Below, piece by piece: positions 7,014-14,489 of a DNA stretch of 18,736 bases (its first letter is position 1; each line of letters opens with the position of its first letter). The stretch is from JACMLD01 sp964245425 (GTDB taxonomy: Bacteria; Bacteroidota; Bacteroidia; Chitinophagales; Chitinophagaceae): positions 1 to 18,736 of the forward strand of contig CAXTMV010000094.1 of assembly GCA_964245425.1 (NCBI GenBank), in the 5' to 3' direction. The notes beneath the pieces were generated by a model. It did not search any database. It was not told the origin of the DNA and was given only the letters and a program-made list of their open reading frames with translations. Position numbers and translations under genes: made by a program.

Positions 7014-8664
7014 CCAAATCAATTTTCTTGTTGCCGAATGCCATGGCGGCTTTGTTATGCGTAATGAGGATAATTATTTTTCCGGCATGGGCCAGCAATT
7101 GCAATTGGGCAAGCAGCTCACCCTCGGATGCCTCGTCCAGTTCATTAAACGGTTCATCCAGCAACAGCAGATCAGCTTCTTTGTACAGGGCCCTTGCCAG
7201 CACAATACGTTGCCGCTGGCCGCCGCTGAAATTCTTGCCGTTTTCTGTGATGATGGTTGCCAGTCCATCAGGAAAAGCCGCCATGATTTTATTAAGGCCG
7301 GTCATGGCAACAATGCGATCAAGTTTTACGATATCGGCATCGCCCTCCTGAAGGGTAATATTTTCAAGAATGGAAGCATGTAATAAAAAGGTTTGTTGTT
7401 TAACATAGGCCATGCGATCCTGGTGATAGGGTGCTTCAGCAGCCTGCCCGTTTATACAAACCTTACCGCCGGCAGGCTGCAGGAAACCCAGCAACAGATT
7501 TATCAGCGTTGTTTTTCCCTTTCCCGATGTGCCGGACAGCACAGCGAAATCGCCTGTCTGCAGTGTCAGCGAGAAAGACGATAATATATTTTTACCAGCA
7601 TAATCAAAATCCACCTGGTCAAATGCAACACAGGTAACCGGGGATAACTTTTTTTCACTGCGCAATCCTGTAACTGTTGCAATACCGGCCGTTGCAAATG
7701 AATAGGTTTTTAGCTGTCCAATCGTATTGGTTATTTTCGTGATACCGGGGATTATTTTATAAGCCGCAATCATTAGTGCGCCCACGGTTACCAGTGGAAT
7801 GGAATGACCCTGGTTGCCCGCAACATTCAGCCAGACCAATACCAGCAGACCGAAAATGGCAAACACTTCGATCAGCCGGCCGGGCAGCTGTTGTATTACC
7901 AGCCGTTCAGACAGGTAATGGTTCAGTTTTTCCTGGAGCCGGTGGTAGCGATGGGTAAAAAAATCATTTTTCTGGTACAGGTTACTTTCCACAAAACCAG
8001 CGATGGCCTCCTGCAGGTGCTGCAGGGTTTTTTCGCCTGTTTTTTTTCCGTGCAGGGTGGCAGCTGCCAGTTTTCGTTTCATAAAAAAGAAAACCAGGAA
8101 AACGGGTGGCGCCAATATGCCCAGCAGCAGCGGAAACAGCAAGGGGTTAAAAAAAACAATCGCTGCAATGGTTAGTAATACCAGTAATGATTGCCCCAGC
8201 AACTGCTGCAGGCCGTTCAGCAAATAATGGCCGAATTCGATGGGCTGCTGGTTTATTTTCCGGTTGGCAACAGAAGAATCTACGTTTACATAATCCTGGT
8301 AGCTGCCGGCCAGGTATTCGCTCATCAGTTGCCGTGATATCCTGGAAGCGACCCTGTATACAAAATGATACTGCCGGCTGGCCACCCGAAACCCGATCAT
8401 ATTCTTAGCTGTAAAAAGCAGGAAAAAAACAAGGATGAGCCCGATGGGATGCGCGGCAAACAGCTGGCGTGGCCATATTTGCAGTTGCTGTACAGCGGTA
8501 GACGGATAGCCGGCCCGGGTATAAAAACCGATGATGTACAGCAATGCAAAAAGGAACAAAAGATCCAGCATGCTTATCAATACATCTGCCAGCAGCAGGG
8601 TCCAGAATTGTTGTTTTTCCTTTTTATGAAGGATGCTGAAAATATCTTCTATTATTTTTTTCAA
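7006..8664 (-). CDS. ABC exporter, fused membrane and ATPase domains
   Basis: This 552-residue half-transporter has an N-terminal membrane domain (about 1-310, with helices near 20-47, 73-93, 155-196, 260-282 and 290-305) and a C-terminal ATPase. Walker A is GTSGKGKTT (378-386), the Q-loop is near Q423-Q424, the signature is FSGGQRQR (479-486), Walker B is LLLLDEP (499-505) and the switch histidine is H536 in LITHN. It should act as a dimer in the inner membrane and export a lipid-linked, glycosylated or peptide product. The N-terminus resembles lipid-oligosaccharide flippases of the PglK type, which would fit the adjacent glycosyltransferases, but this is weak evidence. The start is TTG at 8664: an in-frame stop lies 18 bp upstream and there is no ATG before the first helix. 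It is cotranscribed with the glycosyltransferase at 7013. Confidence 0.9.
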   Translation of the reverse strand: MKKIIEDIFSILHKKEKQQFWTLLLADVLISMLDLLFLFALLYIIGFYTRAGYPSTAVQQLQIWPRQLFAAHPIGLILVFFLLFTAKNMIGFRVASRQYHFVYRVASRISRQLMSEYLAGSYQDYVNVDSSVANRKINQQPIEFGHYLLNGLQQLLGQSLLVLLTIAAIVFFNPLLFPLLLGILAPPVFLVFFFMKRKLAAATLHGKKTGEKTLQHLQEAIAGFVESNLYQKNDFFTHRYHRLQEKLNHYLSERLVIQQLPGRLIEVFAIFGLLVLVWLNVAGNQGHSIPLVTVGALMIAAYKIIPGITKITNTIGQLKTYSFATAGIATVTGLRSEKKLSPVTCVAFDQVDFDYAGKNILSSFSLTLQTGDFAVLSGTSGKGKTTLINLLLGFLQPAGGKVCINGQAAEAPYHQDRMAYVKQQTFLLHASILENITLQEGDADIVKLDRIVAMTGLNKIMAAFPDGLATIITENGKNFSGGQRQRIVLARALYKEADLLLLDEPFNELDEASEGELLAQLQLLAHAGKIIILITHNKAAMAFGNKKIDLDA

Positions 8665-8735
8665 TGCCTGCCGCGGGTTTTAGATCTGCCTGTTTATGGT
8701 TGGTTGGCCTGTTAGCAACAAGAATCCGGTATTCC

Positions 8736-9128
8736 TCACCAGTGAATACGCAGTTGAACCGTCAAAGGTTCCAGCCCGGCATAGGCAGGAGATCGGAAAT
8801 GGCCACCGGCAAATGACCCACGAACATACAACCGGGTATGACCGCTGTCATACGGCTGATCCCTCTCCGCCGGTTCAATTTTTTTTTTACTTTTTTCGGT
8901 CCCTCCGGGCAGCCTGAGCAGGCGAAGGATGGAGCGGGAGCTGTTGAGTAAGAAAAGAAGGGGATAATATTTTTTCTTTTTAGGAGGCGTTTTTTCAGCT
9001 GATGGCAGTTCGCCGGTATTAATTTTATGTAACAGGGTATCCCAGTCGGGCTTTTCCGCCTTTAAGAAGTAATCTTCTGCAGCCTTACGGAACAAATCAT
9101 CATTGCTATTGTCATTTACATGTAGCAT
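8736..9128 (-). CDS. Truncated sigma-partner (membrane/outer-membrane-barrel type) protein
   Basis: This 130-residue protein overlaps the ECF sigma gene by 13 bp, where the anti-sigma or barrel partner is normally encoded. The N-terminus DDLFRKAAEDYFLKAEKPDW, followed by a helix, matches the cytoplasmic head of Bacteroidota sigma-linked proteins as I remember them. There a KKRR stretch leads into a membrane helix and then a long periplasmic or barrel part. Here KKKKYYPLLFLL begins that helix, but the sequence then turns into RSILRLLRLPGGTEKSKKK and low-similarity residues before stopping at IHW. The expected several hundred residues are missing, and only about 70 bp separate the stop from the next gene. 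I read it as a gene truncated by deletion or recombination; a short standalone sigma regulator is the alternative. Confidence 0.6.
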   Translation of the reverse strand: MLHVNDNSNDDLFRKAAEDYFLKAEKPDWDTLLHKINTGELPSAEKTPPKKKKYYPLLFLLNSSRSILRLLRLPGGTEKSKKKIEPAERDQPYDSGHTRLYVRGSFAGGHFRSPAYAGLEPLTVQLRIHW

Positions 9129-9685
9129 TCTTTTGCTTCGTCCGCTTTTTTGATGAATGATTGTAACAGCACGCGTGCTTTAGACAGGTTCGACTTGGAA
9201 GTACCCACAGCAATATTCAACTGGTTGGCAATTTCCTGGTGGGTAAACCCGTCTATGACATACATGTTGAATACCACCCGGTAGGCAGGGGGCAGTTTTT
9301 TTATTTCTTTGATGATGTCTTCATATAACAGGGCCTGGTCGGAAGCGCGGGAGCGATCTTCGATCCAGATGCCTTCATTGGTTAAACCGATTTCGGGTAG
9401 AAAATCATCCCGCCGCAGGCGGTCAATGGCTGTATTTATCATGATGGTCTTCATCCAGCCCATCATAATAAATTCTATTTTGCTGGATTGTTCGCAATGA
9501 AAAGTGTGCATCTTGCCGAAGATCTTTACGAAGCCGTCGTTTACCACATCTACCGCCTTATCGTACCGGTAGATGTAACGGAAAACGATTTTCAGGCAAT
9601 AGCCATAATACCTTTCGTAAAAAACCTTCTGATCGCGGCCATTATTTTCAATGCAGCCGGTAATTATTTCGTCTAGGAATTTCAA
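9116..9685 (-). CDS. ECF-type sigma-70 family RNA polymerase sigma factor
   Basis: This 189-residue sigma factor has region 2 at about 20-90 (FYERYYGYCLKIVFRYI, then DKAVDVVNDGFVKIFGKM, the core-binding and -10 recognition helices). Region 4 is at about 125-182 (IKKLPPAYRVVFNMYVIDGF, then HQEIANQLNIAVGTSKSNLS, the helix-turn-helix for the -35 region). Such factors respond to envelope or nutrient signals and are held by a partner encoded next to them. No upstream ATG exists in frame near the conserved start, so TTG at 9685 is the likely initiator. Its partner gene, overlapping by 13 bp, looks truncated. The divergent transglutaminase-like gene 222 bp away could be a target, but no promoter match was found that would show this. 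Confidence 0.9.
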   Translation of the reverse strand: MKFLDEIITGCIENNGRDQKVFYERYYGYCLKIVFRYIYRYDKAVDVVNDGFVKIFGKMHTFHCEQSSKIEFIMMGWMKTIMINTAIDRLRRDDFLPEIGLTNEGIWIEDRSRASDQALLYEDIIKEIKKLPPAYRVVFNMYVIDGFTHQEIANQLNIAVGTSKSNLSKARVLLQSFIKKADEAKECYM

Positions 9686-9788
9686 AGTTAGCGCCTGTTT
9701 GTTAGCCGTACGCAGGATTGGATGACGCAGTTGCCTGCACGTGAAATTAGTTGGTGGGTTGATCGCTGCTGCCGGTAAATTTTTAATA

Positions 9789-9835
9789 GGCCGGTCTCAG
9801 GGCCGGCCGGGCGTTCTCCTCCTTTCGATGCCCGG
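9789..9835. promoter_or_regulatory. Overlapping inverted repeats in divergent intergenic region
   Basis: GGCCGG (9789-9794) can pair with CCGGCC (9803-9808), while CCGGGC (9807-9812), sharing its first two bases with that arm, can pair with GCCCGG (9830-9835). The two hairpins are mutually exclusive. They lie between the ECF sigma gene and the divergent transglutaminase-like gene. This could be a leader structure, a protein-binding site, or the remains of a terminator; the 6-bp GC arms could also arise by chance. Confidence 0.3.
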
Positions 9836-9880
9836 GATAAGTTCTGCCTGCACATACTGGCTGATACGCCGATTATTTAT

Positions 9881-9888
9881 TATGTTTG
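9881..9888 (+). promoter_or_regulatory. Bacteroidota -7 promoter element (TAnnTTTG)
   Basis: TATGTTTG matches the TAnnTTTG element recognised by the main sigma factor of Bacteroidota. It ends 20 bp before the ATG at 9908, leaving a leader of about 10-15 nt. The -33 TTTG element is not clear; TGG/CTG bases lie about 20 bp upstream. If real, the transglutaminase-like gene uses the housekeeping sigma factor and not the adjacent ECF factor. Confidence 0.4.
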
Positions 9889-9907
9889 AGCACCTGAAAA
9901 CCCTCTT

Positions 9908-12463
9908 ATGCGCGTAGTTGTTTTATTGTTCCTCCTGGGCAGTGCCTGTTCTATTGCCCGGGCAGGTAATGTGTCCATTGCATCCGAACCCGCCTGGCTG
10001 TACCCGGTGCAGGCTGCCAACCATACCCCACCCGCCACCCGCACAGTGGGCAACGGCTATTACCTGGAACTGGCAGACAACCAGGTTAATATTTCGCTGC
10101 AGACTGAATACCGCCATGTGATCAGGCATATCGTAAATGAATCGGGCGTGCAGAATGCCTCCGAAGCCTCTGTTACCTTTGCACCCGACTTTCAAAAAGT
10201 ACTGTTTCATAAACTGGTACTCTGGCACAACGGCAAAGCCATCAACCAGCTCAACCTTGCACAAGTAAAAGTGGTGCAGGAAGAAACGGAAGCGGAAGAA
10301 TTTCAGTACAATGGACTAAAGCGGGCCTTCCTCATCGTAAAAGGCGTGCAGAAAGGCGACCTAATAGAATTTTCTTATTCAGTTACGGGCTTCAATCCTG
10401 TTTTTAGCAATCATTTCAGCGACAAAGTTTATTTTGCCAATGGCATATTGGTAGCCAATTATTTTCAGACCTATATTACGCCGGCCAACCGCCCCCTGCA
10501 CATTCGCTATTTCAACCAGGCGCCGGCGCCGCAGGAAACGGAGAAAGACAACAGCCATATTTACCACTGGAGCAATCCACCCGTTCAGCAGGAGGAATCG
10601 CAGCCGGGGGTACCGGGCTGGTTCGACAATTATCCTTATGTTGCCATCAGCGAATTCGACAGCTGGCAGTCGGTGGTAAACTGGGGCCTGCAATTATTTA
10701 ACCATTACCAGTATCCGCTCACGCCGGCGCTGGCTGCCAAGGTAAAACAATGGCAGGAGGCCGCACGCGGAGACAAGGACCTGTACACCAACCTGGCCAT
10801 CCGTTATGTACAGGACCAGGTACGTTACCTGGGGCTTGAAATAGGCACTTATACCCACCAGCCGCATACGCCCTCGCTTGTTTTTGAACAGGGTTTCGGC
10901 GATTGCAAAGACAAGGCCCTTTTGCTGGCGGTGCTGTTGCAGCAAAACCAGATACCCGCCTGGGTGGCACTGGTGAATACCGTTACCCGCTCCAAGCTGG
11001 CCGAAGCCGCTCCTTCCAGCGGCGAGTTCGACCATGCGATTGTAGCCATTGAGCGATCCAAGGGCTATATTTATGCCGATGCCACAGCCGCTTTTCAGCG
11101 CGGCGAACCCGTTAATATTTTCATACCAGATTACGGTTATGCCTTACTGTTACGTGAAGGACAGCAGCAGCTGCAGCCGGTAGAACCCGGGTTTTTGTAC
11201 CATACCAGCATACAAGAGCACCTGGAGCTGACCGCGCACGACAGCAGCCGGCTGCGGGTAAACACCGTGTACAGCGGCGGGGCCGCAGACGGCGCACGCA
11301 GCAGCCTGGCGGAAACCAGTACGCGTGAACTGGAAGAAAGCTACCAGCAGTTTTATAGTAAAACATACGACGGCATCCGCACCGCCGCGCCCGTTGCCAT
11401 TGAAGACGACAGTACCAAAAACCAGTTGACGGTGGCCGAAAATTATACCATGCCTTCGCTGTGGCATACCAGTGAGAAAGGAAAAAAACAAGTAGATATA
11501 TTTTCCAAATCTGTCTATGACCTGGTACCCGACCCTTCAGACGCTTATAAAAATGCGCCCCTGGCACTCCCCTATCCGCGCACTTTGAAGTATGTGCTGG
11601 ACATCACCATGCCGGAGGACTGGCCTTTTTCATCGGAACCCCTGCACATAAAAAACGATTCTTACCAGTTTGATTTTGCACCCGAGGTAAAAGATAATGT
11701 TGTAAGCCTGCATTATTATTATAAAACATTCAGGGACCATATACCCGCCGATGAGTCAAACAAATACCGGGAAGAATATAAAAAAATAGCCAGCAAGTTC
11801 GGATTCTCGCTGTTTTATACCGGCGTGGAAGAGCCCGAGCCGCCGGCCGGCAGCCAGCCATTGCCCGTTGCCAGCAACCCGCTGCAGGTAAACTGGCTGA
11901 TGGTATTGCTGGCCGTTGTTTTTTCCGGTGTGCTGGCGCTGCTGATGCGGTGGCTGAATAAAAAGAGTGCGCCCGTTTATTATGTGTTAGCGCAGGGCTG
12001 GCCATTGGGCGGATGGGTGGCGGTACTGGGTATTACACTGGCTATTGGCTGCCTGTTGCAAATCATTAATTTTACTGAAAGCAATTATTTCAGCGGTACG
12101 GAATGGATGGCACTGGCCAAAACAGGTGGCACCCGGCAACAATTTATATTTTTTGCGGAAATGGTTTTTAACCTGTTTTGCATCGGTGGCATCATTGCGT
12201 TATTGTACTGGTTCATGAACCGGCGCGATATATTCCCGCGCATGTTTGTGGGTTATATCGGCAGCCTGTTAACCGGGCAATTGCTGCTACTGGCTTTGTA
12301 CAATGCGTTTCCGGCACCCGGCAATTACGGAGATTTGCAAACCCCGCTGCTGATGCAGATTGTCCGCACCGGGATCTATGGCTTAATATGGGTAAGTTTT
12401 GTGTTGCGATCCCAACGGGTAAAAAATACGTTTTTGCAGCCTTTCCAGGTCGCTTCGCGCTGA
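9908..12463 (+). CDS. DUF3857 / transglutaminase-like / DUF2569 membrane protein
   Basis: This is an 851-residue exported protein. A signal peptide covers about 1-20 (VVVLLFLLGSACSIARA). Next is a DUF3857-type beta domain (about 50-230; FAPDFQKVLFHKLVLWHNGK). A transglutaminase-like domain follows at about 270-420 with the papain-like triad C333 (FGDCKDKA), H376 (FDHAIVAI) and D391 (YADAT). A second beta region of about 230 residues comes after it. The C-terminal 190 residues hold several membrane helices and a DUF2569-like domain (WPLGGWVAVLGI, then FVLRSQRVKNTF at the end). The usual DUF3857-transglutaminase protein of Bacteroidota is about 630-670 residues, so the membrane domain is the extra part. 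It likely sits in the inner membrane with the catalytic part in the periplasm, acting on peptides or crosslinks. The substrate is unknown. No cotranscribed partner is evident; the next gene is 156 bp away. Confidence 0.88.
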   Translation: MRVVVLLFLLGSACSIARAGNVSIASEPAWLYPVQAANHTPPATRTVGNGYYLELADNQVNISLQTEYRHVIRHIVNESGVQNASEASVTFAPDFQKVLFHKLVLWHNGKAINQLNLAQVKVVQEETEAEEFQYNGLKRAFLIVKGVQKGDLIEFSYSVTGFNPVFSNHFSDKVYFANGILVANYFQTYITPANRPLHIRYFNQAPAPQETEKDNSHIYHWSNPPVQQEESQPGVPGWFDNYPYVAISEFDSWQSVVNWGLQLFNHYQYPLTPALAAKVKQWQEAARGDKDLYTNLAIRYVQDQVRYLGLEIGTYTHQPHTPSLVFEQGFGDCKDKALLLAVLLQQNQIPAWVALVNTVTRSKLAEAAPSSGEFDHAIVAIERSKGYIYADATAAFQRGEPVNIFIPDYGYALLLREGQQQLQPVEPGFLYHTSIQEHLELTAHDSSRLRVNTVYSGGAADGARSSLAETSTRELEESYQQFYSKTYDGIRTAAPVAIEDDSTKNQLTVAENYTMPSLWHTSEKGKKQVDIFSKSVYDLVPDPSDAYKNAPLALPYPRTLKYVLDITMPEDWPFSSEPLHIKNDSYQFDFAPEVKDNVVSLHYYYKTFRDHIPADESNKYREEYKKIASKFGFSLFYTGVEEPEPPAGSQPLPVASNPLQVNWLMVLLAVVFSGVLALLMRWLNKKSAPVYYVLAQGWPLGGWVAVLGITLAIGCLLQIINFTESNYFSGTEWMALAKTGGTRQQFIFFAEMVFNLFCIGGIIALLYWFMNRRDIFPRMFVGYIGSLLTGQLLLLALYNAFPAPGNYGDLQTPLLMQIVRTGIYGLIWVSFVLRSQRVKNTFLQPFQVASR

Positions 12464-12472
12464 ATGAGAACA

Positions 12473-12619
12473 GGGATAACAGGCATCAAACGGATTAACA
12501 GGGATGACAGGCTACTCCAATAAAAATCCTTTTACCTCCGTTCAATCAGTGTAATCTGGGTTCCGTTTTATATGCAGAGCGAATTGAAGTCTCTATACTA
12601 ATCCTATTAATCCTCGTAC
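12473..12619. repeat. Degenerate GGATTAACAGG repeat cluster
   Basis: Three near-identical 11-mers, gggataacagg (12473-12483), ggattaacagg (12492-12502) and gggatgacagg (12501-12511), are followed by the opposite orientation aatcctattaatcct (12600-12614). The inverted copies bracket about 90 bp between the transglutaminase-like gene and the monooxygenase. The arrangement resembles dispersed intergenic repeats seen in many genomes and could form a long imperfect hairpin; a role in transcription is not shown. Confidence 0.4.
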
Positions 12620-13747
12620 ATGTTACAAACACCGGTGCTTATTATTGGTGCAAGCGTGTCGGGCCTGGCATCGGCGGCGGCCTTACAGCAAAAAGGCATT
12701 CCCTATATCATTATTGAAAAGGAAGACCGGGTAGCCCAGCCCTGGCGCAATCATTATGACCGGCTGCATTTGCATACGCCTAAAAACCTGTCGGCCCTGC
12801 CCTATAAAAACTTCAAGCGCAGCCTGCCCCGCTATCCTTCGCGGCAGCAGGTGGTTAACTACCTGGAAGATTATCAAAAAGCATTTTCCATCCGGCCGGT
12901 TTTTAATACGGCTGCAGCGTCGATAAAAAAAGAAAATGGGTATTGGATAACGGAGACGGTCAACGGCATTTACAGGTCAGACTTTTTAATAATGGCCACC
13001 GGTGCTTTCAGCCGGCCCAGGCCAATCGATTTTCCTGGTATGGAAACATTTACCGGCAAGATCCTGCACAGCCAGGCATATAAAACAGGACTTGCTTTTA
13101 AAGGCCAGAAAGTGCTCGTCATCGGTTTTGGCAATTCTGCCTGCGAAATAGCCATGGATTTGTATGAACAGGACGCTGCGCCATCTATGGCAGTGCGTTC
13201 ACCCGTCAATATCATACCCCGCGATCTACTGGGTGTGCCCATTGTACGGCTGGGCATTTTATTGAGCCGTTTGCCTGCGGGCCTTGCAGACTGGATCACC
13301 GCGCCTTTAACAAGGTGGTTGTTTGGCGATCTTCGCAAACTGGGTCTTCAAAAATTGAAAGAGGGTCCGTTTCAACAAATAAAAAACCGGCGGAATACGC
13401 CGCTGATCGATACAGGTACGGTAGCAGGCATCCGCCGGGGCCATATAAAAATACAGGGCAATATATGCGGGGCAACCGGTACAACCGTCTATTTTGAGGG
13501 CGGCGAAAAAGATGATTTTGATGCCATCGTGGCGGCCATTGGCTATAGCAGCGTTGATACAAGACTGCTAGATGCTGGCCCGGAACGTTTGGCAGATCTA
13601 CAAAAAAGCACCGCAAAGCAAGCATATTTTGGCCGCGACGGGCTCTATTTCTGCGGTTTCTGGGTGGGGCCGACCGGTCAATTCCGCGAGATCGCTTCCG
13701 ATGCAAAAAGGATTGCTGCAGCCATCGCCCTAAAAAAAGATCAGTAA
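12620..13747 (+). CDS. Flavin-containing (FMO/YUCCA-like) monooxygenase
   Basis: This 375-residue flavoprotein has a FAD-binding Rossmann motif LIIGASVSG (G10-x-x-x-x-G15) followed by the acidic end IIIEKEDR and then WRNHYDRLHLHTPK, typical of FMO and YUCCA enzymes. The class B monooxygenase fingerprint F-x-G-x3-H-x3-Y is F144-Y154 (FTGKILHSQAY). The NADPH-binding motif is VIGFGNSACEIA (G169 onward). The second FAD contact ATG is in FLIMATGAFSRP, and the C-terminus has LYFCGFWVGPTGQFREIASDA. It should use NADPH and oxygen to oxygenate a nitrogen, sulfur or ketone substrate. It is cytosolic and complete for the YUCCA-like size class of about 380-420 residues. Substrate unknown. It stands alone on the plus strand. 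Confidence 0.88.
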   Translation: MLQTPVLIIGASVSGLASAAALQQKGIPYIIIEKEDRVAQPWRNHYDRLHLHTPKNLSALPYKNFKRSLPRYPSRQQVVNYLEDYQKAFSIRPVFNTAAASIKKENGYWITETVNGIYRSDFLIMATGAFSRPRPIDFPGMETFTGKILHSQAYKTGLAFKGQKVLVIGFGNSACEIAMDLYEQDAAPSMAVRSPVNIIPRDLLGVPIVRLGILLSRLPAGLADWITAPLTRWLFGDLRKLGLQKLKEGPFQQIKNRRNTPLIDTGTVAGIRRGHIKIQGNICGATGTTVYFEGGEKDDFDAIVAAIGYSSVDTRLLDAGPERLADLQKSTAKQAYFGRDGLYFCGFWVGPTGQFREIASDAKRIAAAIALKKDQ

Positions 13748-13881
13748 AATACCTTTCGTTAGAAGGAGAAAAAAACGTTCTGCAGCAGTTGTTTTCAACA
13801 CAATGCTACGGCAACAGGCCCCTATCTTTATTGGGTGCTTAAAAAAGGAATGGTTCCTTCTAGCGCATCAAATCTTACTAT

Positions 13882-14262
13882 ATGATACCGTTCCGGTTAC
13901 CTGTTCAACACCGAAAAAAAGGATGGCTGTTTTCCGAACCGGCAGCAAAGCCTGCGGTTCAACCACTGGCAAAACCACCTGCGCCTGATCCGGCCAATGT
14001 TTTCTTTTCCAGCGGCGCGCATGCTTATATGCTGCGCTTGCTCGCGCTACCGCTGGAAGCTTCGGCCGGTTCAGAAAAAAGGCAGCACCCATTTACGAGG
14101 GATGCAGGGGCGATGCCGCATGCGCAGCGTTTATTACTGACCACGGCGCTGGATACAAAACAGGTGGCAGCAGCTGTTCATTGTCCGTTCACCAGCCATT
14201 TCATTTATGCTTTTCATGCGCATTTTGGTTATTATCCCGGGCAGTTGCGGCAGCCTGTTTAA
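13882..14262 (+). CDS. Short AraC-like helix-turn-helix protein (possibly degenerate)
   Basis: This 126-residue protein is recognisable only at the C-terminus. The segment KQVAAAVHCPFTSHFIYAF, followed by HAHFGYYPGQLRQ, matches the second helix-turn-helix of AraC/XylS regulators (F-x-S-x-x-F-x-x-x-F...FG-x-x-P-x-x-R). The preceding RLLLTTALD fits the linking helix. The first half of the DNA-binding domain and any effector domain are not recognisable; residues 1-60 are rich in proline and alanine. An overlapping frame from 13803 to 13988 shows no homology. It may be a compact one-HTH regulator or the decayed tail of an AraC gene. It ends about 120 bp before a strong intrinsic terminator, which suggests the locus is transcribed. 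Confidence 0.55.
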   Translation: MIPFRLPVQHRKKGWLFSEPAAKPAVQPLAKPPAPDPANVFFSSGAHAYMLRLLALPLEASAGSEKRQHPFTRDAGAMPHAQRLLLTTALDTKQVAAAVHCPFTSHFIYAFHAHFGYYPGQLRQPV

Positions 14263-14383
14263 TACGGAATAGCAGCGGTTGCCGGTTTTGCAGAATGCAT
14301 TCAAATGGCTAGTTTTGGTTGTTTGGGTTAACCAATGATAGAACCTTCGCCGGATTTATCCAGGGTGTTAACCCAGGGCCTGG

Positions 14384-14418
14384 CCGGGTAGTGTTGCAAG
14401 CACCGCCCGGTTTTTTTT
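14384..14418 (+). terminator. Rho-independent terminator
   Basis: CCGGG (14384-14388) pairs with CCCGG (14406-14410). The inner pairs GTG/CAC and TGC/GCA lie around a two-base aa loop with small mismatches between. Eight T residues follow directly (14411-14418). It is on the plus strand, downstream of the AraC-like gene, and should end that transcript. A small perfect hairpin GGGT-gtta-ACCC lies just upstream near 14363-14374. Confidence 0.7.
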
Positions 14419-14489
14419 CGCACAGCGCTGGCAGGGCCAACAGCGTTCGCATGTATGGCTGCGTTTGCATTGTTTTCTCTTTGCGATGA

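Noticed and set aside
7804..8175. Open frame of 123 codons on the plus strand
   Set aside because: Antisense to the ABC exporter membrane domain; lysine- and glutamine-rich nonsense composition.
12473..12511. CRISPR-like array
   Set aside because: Repeat units are 11 bp, unevenly spaced and partly overlapping, without spacers.
13803..13988. Alternative small gene before the AraC-like protein
   Set aside because: It overlaps the frame with the AraC-like C-terminus and shows no family features; kept only as a remark.
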